A stretch of 64,000 nt of DNA, taken from Tabrizicola fusiformis. GTDB taxonomy: Bacteria; Pseudomonadota; Alphaproteobacteria; Rhodobacterales; Rhodobacteraceae. A program made the translations under genes and the position numbers. Shown piece by piece: positions 59,739-64,000 of the stretch. The notes beneath the pieces were generated by a model. It saw nothing but the letters and a program-made list of their open reading frames with translations. It had not been told where the DNA came from and searched no databases. Numbering within the stretch: the stretch's first letter is position 1; each line of letters begins with the position of its first letter. The stretch lies in contig NZ_JABUHN010000004.1 of assembly GCF_013328815.1 (NCBI RefSeq), positions 1-64,000 on the forward strand, in the 5' to 3' direction.

Positions 59739-61069
59739 CGCACCACCGACAGCTCTGCCCGCAAGCCGCCCAACCGCTCGCTTTCGCCCAGACGCAGCGC
59801 GCCGCCGTGGCTGCTGGCGATATCGGCGGCAATCGCCAGCCCCAGCCCCACGCCACCGCCGCTGTTGGGATTGCGCGCGCTGTCCAGCCGCCGGAAGGGC
59901 TGCATCGCCTCGTCGCGCTGCTCGCGCGGGATGCCGGGGCCGTCATCCTCGACCACAAAGCGCAGCATCCGCTCGCGCGTGATCAGCGAAACCTCGGCCC
60001 GCGTGCCATGACGCACCGCATTGCCGATCAGATTCTCCAGCGCCCGCGCCAGCGCATCGGGGCGCAGCCGCAACAGCGATGGCCCGCCGACCACCGGCCA
60101 ATCCACCGCGCCCAAGGTCACCGGCTGCCCGGCACGCGCCGCCGCCTCGACCACGCCGGTCACCAGCGCCGCCGGATCGACCGGCACCGCCTCTTCCATC
60201 GCATCGCCGCGTGCGAAGGCGAGAAACTCGTTCACCATCCGCTCCATCTGCGCGACATCCTGCGCCAGAGCCTCGGTCTCGTCATCCTCGGGCATCAGCG
60301 ACAGCGCCAGCTTCATCCGCGTCAGCGGCGTGCGCAGATCGTGGCTGACCCCGGACAACATCATGGTGCGCGCCTCGATCTGCCGCTCGATCCGCGCCCG
60401 CATGTCCAGAAAGGCATGGCCCGCCGCCCGCACCTCCAGCGCGCCGCGCGGCCGGTAGGGCACCACCTGCCCCTTGCCAAAGGCTTCGGCCGCCTTGGCC
60501 AGCCGCGCGATCGGCGTCATCTGATTGCGCAGGAAGACGAAGGCCACCGCCGTCATCACGACCGAGGCCAGCACCATCAGCACCAGCAACTGATGCGGGT
60601 TCGAGGCCGAAACCCGCCGCCGGTCCACCTCGATCCGCATCTCGCCCCAGGGGGTGCGGAACCACGCCCGCACCTGCCTTGTGTTGGTCAGCAGGTCCGC
60701 CACCTCCATCTCGGGCAGGCGGGCGCGCAGGGTCTGGATCACCACCCGGCCCGACCAGTCCCAGAAGGCGCGGGCATCCGCCGCCGCCGGCGGGCCGCCC
60801 GGCAGGCTGACCACCAGATCCAGCGCCCCGCCCAGATCCGCCGCCCGCCCCTGCGCCGCCGCCAGATCGGGCGCCGCCGCCACCTCGGCCAGCAGATGCC
60901 GGATTTCGATGGCGATGCCCTCGCTCATCTGCCGGGTCACGCCCTCGAAATGCCGCTGGATGAAGGTGGCCGCGACGACAAGCTGCAACACCACGATCGG
61001 CAGCACGAGAATCAGCGCGGCCCGGCCAAAAAGCCCACGCGGCAGAAAGGGTTTGAGACGCAGCACCAT
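59735..61069 (-). CDS. EnvZ-like sensor histidine kinase, orphan
   Basis: A 444-residue inner-membrane kinase: membrane helix at about 18-38, periplasmic domain of roughly 125 residues, second helix at about 165-180, HAMP, then the dimerisation/phospho-acceptor site SGVSHDLRTPLTRMKLALSLM (His) and an ATP domain with NLIGNAVRHG (N box), VVEDDGPGIP (G1) and GGVGLGLAIA (G2). The H-box matches EnvZ. No response regulator lies next to it. Input signal unknown; osmolarity-type role only by analogy. Confidence 0.85.
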   Translation of the reverse strand: MVLRLKPFLPRGLFGRAALILVLPIVVLQLVVAATFIQRHFEGVTRQMSEGIAIEIRHLLAEVAAAPDLAAAQGRAADLGGALDLVVSLPGGPPAAADARAFWDWSGRVVIQTLRARLPEMEVADLLTNTRQVRAWFRTPWGEMRIEVDRRRVSASNPHQLLVLMVLASVVMTAVAFVFLRNQMTPIARLAKAAEAFGKGQVVPYRPRGALEVRAAGHAFLDMRARIERQIEARTMMLSGVSHDLRTPLTRMKLALSLMPEDDETEALAQDVAQMERMVNEFLAFARGDAMEEAVPVDPAALVTGVVEAAARAGQPVTLGAVDWPVVGGPSLLRLRPDALARALENLIGNAVRHGTRAEVSLITRERMLRFVVEDDGPGIPREQRDEAMQPFRRLDSARNPNSGGGVGLGLAIAADIASSHGGALRLGESERLGGLRAELSVVR

Positions 61070-61180
61070 GACCCGACTCTAGGCCATCGCACCGCCCCGG
61101 GTCCATCACCCAATGCGCAAATGGGCCTTGAGCCTGCCGCCGTGCGGCGCAAGACTGGGCCAAAGCCCGGAGTGCGCCCC

Positions 61181-62059
61181 GTGACCGACCCCGTGACTGA
61201 CCCCCGCCTGACCCTGCTCCGCGCGCCCAACCCCTCGCCGATGACGGGCGAAGGCACCAACACCTGGCTTCTGGTCGAGGGGGAGGCGGTGGTGCTGATC
61301 GACCCCGGCCCGGCGCTGGACGCGCATCTGCGGGCGATTCTCACCGCCCTCGCAGGGCGTCCGCTTGCGGCGATTCTGGTCACCCATGCCCATCTCGACC
61401 ATTCCGCGCTGGCGCCCGGCCTTGCTGCCGCCACCGGCGCGCCGGTGCTGGCCTTCGGCCCGGCTGGTGCCGGACAAAGCGCGCTGATGGCCCGGCTTGA
61501 GGCCGAGGGGCTGACCGGCGGCGGCGAAGGGATCGACCGCGCCTTCCGCCCCGACCGCTGCCTGACCGATGGCGAGGTTCTGCAGCTTGGCCCCTTGCAG
61601 ATCGAGGCGCTGCACACCCCGGGCCATATGTCGAACCACCTCTGTTTCGCCTGCGACGGGCTGTTGTTTTCGGGCGATCTGGCAATGGGCTGGGCCAGTT
61701 CGCTGGTCTCGCCGCCCGATGGCGACATGGGGGCCTATATGGCATCGCTGCGGCGGCTGGCGGCGCGGCGCTGGCGGGCCATGCTGCCGGGCCATGGCGC
61801 CCCGGTCGCCGATGCCGCCGCAAGACTGGCCGAGCTGATCACCCACCGCGCAGCACGCGAAGCGGCCGTTCTGGCGGCGCTGACGGCCGGCGCAGCCGAT
61901 GCCGCAACCCTTGCCGCCGCGATCTATCATGACACGCCCGCCGCCCTCTTGCCCGCGGCGCGGCGCAATGTTCTGGCCCATCTGCTTGATCTGGCAGACA
62001 GAAACCTGATCTCCGCCCCCCTGCCGCTGACCGCCGACAGCATCTTTCACCACCCCTGA
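61181..62059 (+). CDS. MBL-fold metallo-hydrolase (LACTB2-like)
   Basis: A 292-residue metallo-beta-lactamase-fold hydrolase. N-terminal NPSPMTGEGTNTWLL, first metal motif THAHLDHSA (HxHxDH), HTPGHMSNHLCF, SGDLAMGW and LPGHGAPV, then a C-terminal winged-helix-like domain (about 215-290) as in LACTB2. Mammalian LACTB2 is an RNA endonuclease; bacterial members are mostly uncharacterised. Start GTG 61181 with GGAG eight bases upstream; the open frame continues much further upstream but that part is antisense to the kinase gene. Confidence 0.85.
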   Translation: MTDPVTDPRLTLLRAPNPSPMTGEGTNTWLLVEGEAVVLIDPGPALDAHLRAILTALAGRPLAAILVTHAHLDHSALAPGLAAATGAPVLAFGPAGAGQSALMARLEAEGLTGGGEGIDRAFRPDRCLTDGEVLQLGPLQIEALHTPGHMSNHLCFACDGLLFSGDLAMGWASSLVSPPDGDMGAYMASLRRLAARRWRAMLPGHGAPVADAAARLAELITHRAAREAAVLAALTAGAADAATLAAAIYHDTPAALLPAARRNVLAHLLDLADRNLISAPLPLTADSIFHHP

Positions 62060-62117
62060 TTTTCTTGCCGCCCCCCCCTTGCCCCCCCCGAACCAGCTTG
62101 CTATACGGCCCCCGTGT

Positions 62118-62192
62118 TCCGGCGTAGCTCAGCGGTAGAGCAGTTGACTGTTAATCAATTGGTCGTAGGTTCGATCCCTACCGCCGGAGCCA
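62118..62192 (+). tRNA. tRNA-Asn (GTT)
   Basis: A 75-base tRNA with encoded CCA. Acceptor stem TCCGGCG/CGCCGGA (62118-62124, 62182-62188), D arm GCTC...GAGC, anticodon loop CTGTTAA with GTT at 62150-62152, T arm GTAGG TTCGATC CCTAC. The foreign-looking gene block starts a short distance beyond its 3' end, a common integration setting. Confidence 0.97.
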
Positions 62193-62304
62193 AAAATCCA
62201 CACAAAAACAGCTACTTACCGAAGACCCAACGGTCTCGGTGAGTGCTGCTTTTGGGGTGATAAGCATATCGTTAGCAGCCGCGCGGGGTGGCTTGCCCCT
62301 GTGG

Positions 62305-62346
62305 CGGCGCGCCAGCTTCTGGACAACGGCGCGCCAGCTTCTGGAC
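62305..62346. repeat. Tandem 22-bp direct repeat beside Mu-type genes
   Basis: CGGCGCGCCAGCTTCTGGAC occurs at 62305-62324 and again, identical, at 62327-62346, giving a 22-base period. TGGAC recurs at 62347, 62362 and 62383, so five TGGAC cores lie within 68 bases. The region 62193-62372 has no gene. Tandem 22-base sites are what one expects of Mu-type transposase end-binding sites, but this has not been shown. Confidence 0.6.
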
Positions 62347-62372
62347 TGGACAAGCGAACTCTGGACAAGCTG

Positions 62373-62888
62373 TCAGTCGCTTTGGACACGCTTCATCGCT
62401 GCGGTCAGGCGGCGCATGTTATAGCGCACGACTAAGTCAAGGATCGGGTCCGGTGCCTGCTCCAGGAACCGCAGAGTGGTGGCTAAGTCGTGGGAAGTTG
62501 CGCTTTCGACCTTCGCGCGCGGCAGAACTGGATTGGTGGAACTGCGTTCACTTGCCGTAGCTGCGGAAATCCATTCATAGATAGTTGCGCGGGACAATTT
62601 CCATTTGCCGCCCCGCGCGTTCCACCCCTTTGCATCGCGGACGATTGCATAGGGCAGGTCGAAGCCTTCAATCTGCACAATGTGGTGGGATAGCCGCGAC
62701 TGCGAAGCGGCCTGAACAGCCTGTACAAGTGCTGAGACGGCCGCATTCCGTGAAAGACCATGCCTTGCCTGAAAGTCGTCAAGGCGCGACAGGATCGCCT
62801 GTCGCGCCTTCGCTTGTGCTAATGCCCTAGCTTTATTCAGAGCCGCCTTGTCTGGCTTCGGTGGCGGTGCTGGAACGCGCTTCTTCAT
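62373..62888 (-). CDS. Mu-type transposase second DNA-binding domain, no catalytic core
   Basis: A 171-residue basic protein. After a KKRVPAPPPKPDKAALNKARALAQAKARQ lead comes AILSRLDDFQARHGLSRNAAVSALVQAV and LSRATIYEWISAA (about 97-109), the pattern of the second helix-turn-helix subdomain (I-gamma) of Mu A-type transposases. The DDE catalytic core that should follow is missing; the chain ends after another 60 residues or so at 62373, next to end-like repeats. ATG 62888 lies five bases after the previous gene's stop. It may be a remnant or a separate DNA-binding protein. Confidence 0.55.
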   Translation of the reverse strand: MKKRVPAPPPKPDKAALNKARALAQAKARQAILSRLDDFQARHGLSRNAAVSALVQAVQAASQSRLSHHIVQIEGFDLPYAIVRDAKGWNARGGKWKLSRATIYEWISAATASERSSTNPVLPRAKVESATSHDLATTLRFLEQAPDPILDLVVRYNMRRLTAAMKRVQSD

Positions 62889-62893
62889 GGCAA

Positions 62894-63445
62894 TCAGAAT
62901 AGTTGGAACCGGACCAACACCTTGGCCGCTTCCTCTATCGGGGGCAATGCGGCACCTTCGGGCAGGTGCGCCGGAAGCGCCTGCCATGCCTTCCCGAGGT
63001 TGCCTTGCGCCTCACCCTTCATCAGGCGCAAGAGTGGCAACACCCAAGGCGGCGCAGCGTTCTCCGGCAGCGCTTCCGGCACCGTAGGAAACGGCAGATC
63101 GAACAGCCCATCGGTGTCAGCATCCAGCGGCGGCAGGTCGATGATGCGAGCTAGCAGCGCATCAAACGCACGGCCCGGCAGGGCGGTGGCGTGATAGTAG
63201 AAGCGCCCGCCCTGCCTCACCCGCGCCCATCCTTCGGCGCTGGCCTTGCGCGCGATGGCCTGCCTTGTCGGCGGCAGACCGGGCAGGCGCAGGGCCTCCA
63301 ACTCTGCCGCCTCATACCATTCACGGAAGGCTGATTCCTGACGGACCACGCGCAGGAGAAGCGCTTCCAGATAGGCCACCCGCCGATTGACCAACGCCCA
63401 ATCATCGGCAGGGACCGTTACCACCAACGGCAGGTCGCCTGTCAT
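62894..63445 (-). CDS. Mu-type transposase N-terminal DNA-binding domain protein
   Basis: A 183-residue protein. Residues 43-98 (WYEAAELEALRLPGLPPTRQAIARKASAEGW followed by RVRQGGRFYYHATALPG) match the winged-helix domain (HTH_Tnp_Mu_1, subdomain I-beta) that binds transposon ends or enhancer in Mu A and relatives. The N-terminal 40 residues look like a coiled dimerisation helix. After residue 100 it has an acidic, Pro-rich region instead of the rest of a transposase. Nine bases after the preceding gene; same operon as its neighbours. Confidence 0.6.
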   Translation of the reverse strand: MTGDLPLVVTVPADDWALVNRRVAYLEALLLRVVRQESAFREWYEAAELEALRLPGLPPTRQAIARKASAEGWARVRQGGRFYYHATALPGRAFDALLARIIDLPPLDADTDGLFDLPFPTVPEALPENAAPPWVLPLLRLMKGEAQGNLGKAWQALPAHLPEGAALPPIEEAAKVLVRFQLF

Positions 63446-63454
63446 GGCCTGCCC

Positions 63455-64000
63455 TCACCCTGCCTTGGCGGATGGCGTGGCGTCCTGCGCCTCGACCGTC
63501 AGCTTTGCCGCAACCTTGGCCACCGCCGATTTCCGCAGGTTCAGCGCCTGCGCGATGATGCCCGGCTCCACCCCGTCGCGCAGCTGCGCTACAATCATGG
63601 CCTCGCGCAGCTCGGTGGCGGTCGGTTCCTGACGGTCCAGTCGCTCTGCCTCGTTCACATTCTGCATGATTTCGCGGATTCTCGCCGCTGCGGCGTCCTC
63701 GACCTTTGCGCGCGCTTCATGCTCCATGCCGGGGTGGAAGGCGGGAAGCACCATCATATCGGACGGCAGGCCATGCCGCGCGCCATCGGCAGTAATTTCC
63801 TCTGCGGCACGGACCCGATCAATCAGGCGAGACACGCCGCCCTTGATGTCCTCAAGATCATCTATCTGGCGGCGCAGAAGCTGACCGATGCCATAGCCGA
63901 TGAGAGCCGAAACCCCGCCAGCAGAGCTTTCGTGCATGGCGTCAATCAAGAAATTTAAGGCGCGCAAGGCATGATAGGTATCATCGACCTGCGTGTAGAA
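63455..64000 (-). CDS. Hypothetical protein, 5' end beyond window
   Basis: At least 181 residues; the frame is open through the window edge at 64000, so the start is not visible (a TTG at 63967 is not convincing). Visible: a helix (TYHALRALNFLIDAMHESSAGGVSALIGYGIGQLLRRQ), a charged middle with a KVEDAAAARIREIMQNVNEAE segment, and a C-terminal helix-turn-helix-like block (EAMIVAQLRDGVEPGIIAQALNLRKSAVAKVAAKL). Not recognised. It leads the operon with the two Mu-type genes and is probably part of the same element. Confidence 0.55.
   Translation of the reverse strand, partial: FYTQVDDTYHALRALNFLIDAMHESSAGGVSALIGYGIGQLLRRQIDDLEDIKGGVSRLIDRVRAAEEITADGARHGLPSDMMVLPAFHPGMEHEARAKVEDAAAARIREIMQNVNEAERLDRQEPTATELREAMIVAQLRDGVEPGIIAQALNLRKSAVAKVAAKLTVEAQDATPSAKAG

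Noticed and set aside
59807-61180. Apparent 458-codon N-terminal extension of the MBL hydrolase
   Set aside because: Antisense to the histidine kinase; the hydrolase has its own GTG with GGAG at 61169.
62193-62372. Possible CRISPR-like array in the tandem repeats
   Set aside because: Only two full units with 2-base gaps and no spacers; no cas genes.

Overview
The window looks like chromosomal DNA of a GC-rich alphaproteobacterium of the Rhodobacterales (Rhodobacter/Gemmobacter/Tabrizicola-like). The evidence is gene content: CtrA with SciP, a TakP-type TRAP system, CcmF/CcmH, an alphaproteobacterial NDUFA12 homologue, DUF2155/MlaD, and EF-P with EpmA. A LexA-type GTTC-N7-GTTC box of the alphaproteobacterial class is also present. 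Most genes are core housekeeping genes in short operons with overlapping ATGA/GTGA junctions. The assignment rests on reading the sequence only; no database search was run.

Layout: 1-77 appears to be the end of an insertion sequence. 225-1525 holds a lipase-like alpha/beta hydrolase and a secreted protein of unknown function. 1593-5917 holds an ABM monooxygenase-like protein, efp and epmA (divergent), rlmJ, a TerB-like protein and a PhnD-like protein. 6041-10889 is a polar amino-acid ABC transporter followed by a glutamine-synthetase-family ligase; both promoters carry a related palindrome. 10938-16196 has a DUF3422 protein, pntAB with a low-GC lipoprotein gene attached, and a small membrane methyltransferase-like protein. 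16391-18645 is kynU-kynA (tryptophan to anthranilate). 18761-22166 has an L,D-transpeptidase, a YbaK deacylase, a DUF2852 protein, bpt and a VOC protein. 22255-25875 is a TRAP transporter for 2-oxoacids. 26207-28746 is ilvIH behind a classical attenuator with a Leu/Val/Ile leader peptide. 28822-32100 has ccmF, ccmH and an enoyl-CoA hydratase. 32150-34668 is an arginine-to-proline module (Lrp, arginase, ornithine cyclodeaminase).

34767-41153 has usg, gyrA with two coupled small genes, doxX, trmFO and gluQ. 41223-46749 has hisI, an IscU-like scaffold, a 40-residue membrane protein behind a LexA box, recG and ligA. 46804-49867 has ctrA, sciP, mnmA and aat. 49750-53224 has DUF2155, mlaD, NDUFA12, DUF2218 and a fused B12-dependent mutase-like protein. 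53333-55350 is clpX/clpP. 55476-59738 is a YnjF-like phosphatidyltransferase divergent from ynjBCD. Then come an EnvZ-like kinase, an MBL hydrolase and tRNA-Asn. Beyond the tRNA, 62305-64000 carries tandem 22-bp repeats and three genes read toward the tRNA. Two of these encode separated DNA-binding domains of a Mu-type transposase without the catalytic core.

The most interesting signals are: the SOS-box-controlled 40-aa membrane protein (42195-42393), functionally reminiscent of Caulobacter SidA; the ilvIH attenuator; the split Mu-transposase domains with end-like repeats beside tRNA-Asn; the shared operator in the amino-acid transporter/glutamine synthetase block; and the single-chain B12 mutase-like enzyme. 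Two families of interspersed repeats punctuate the intergenic regions.
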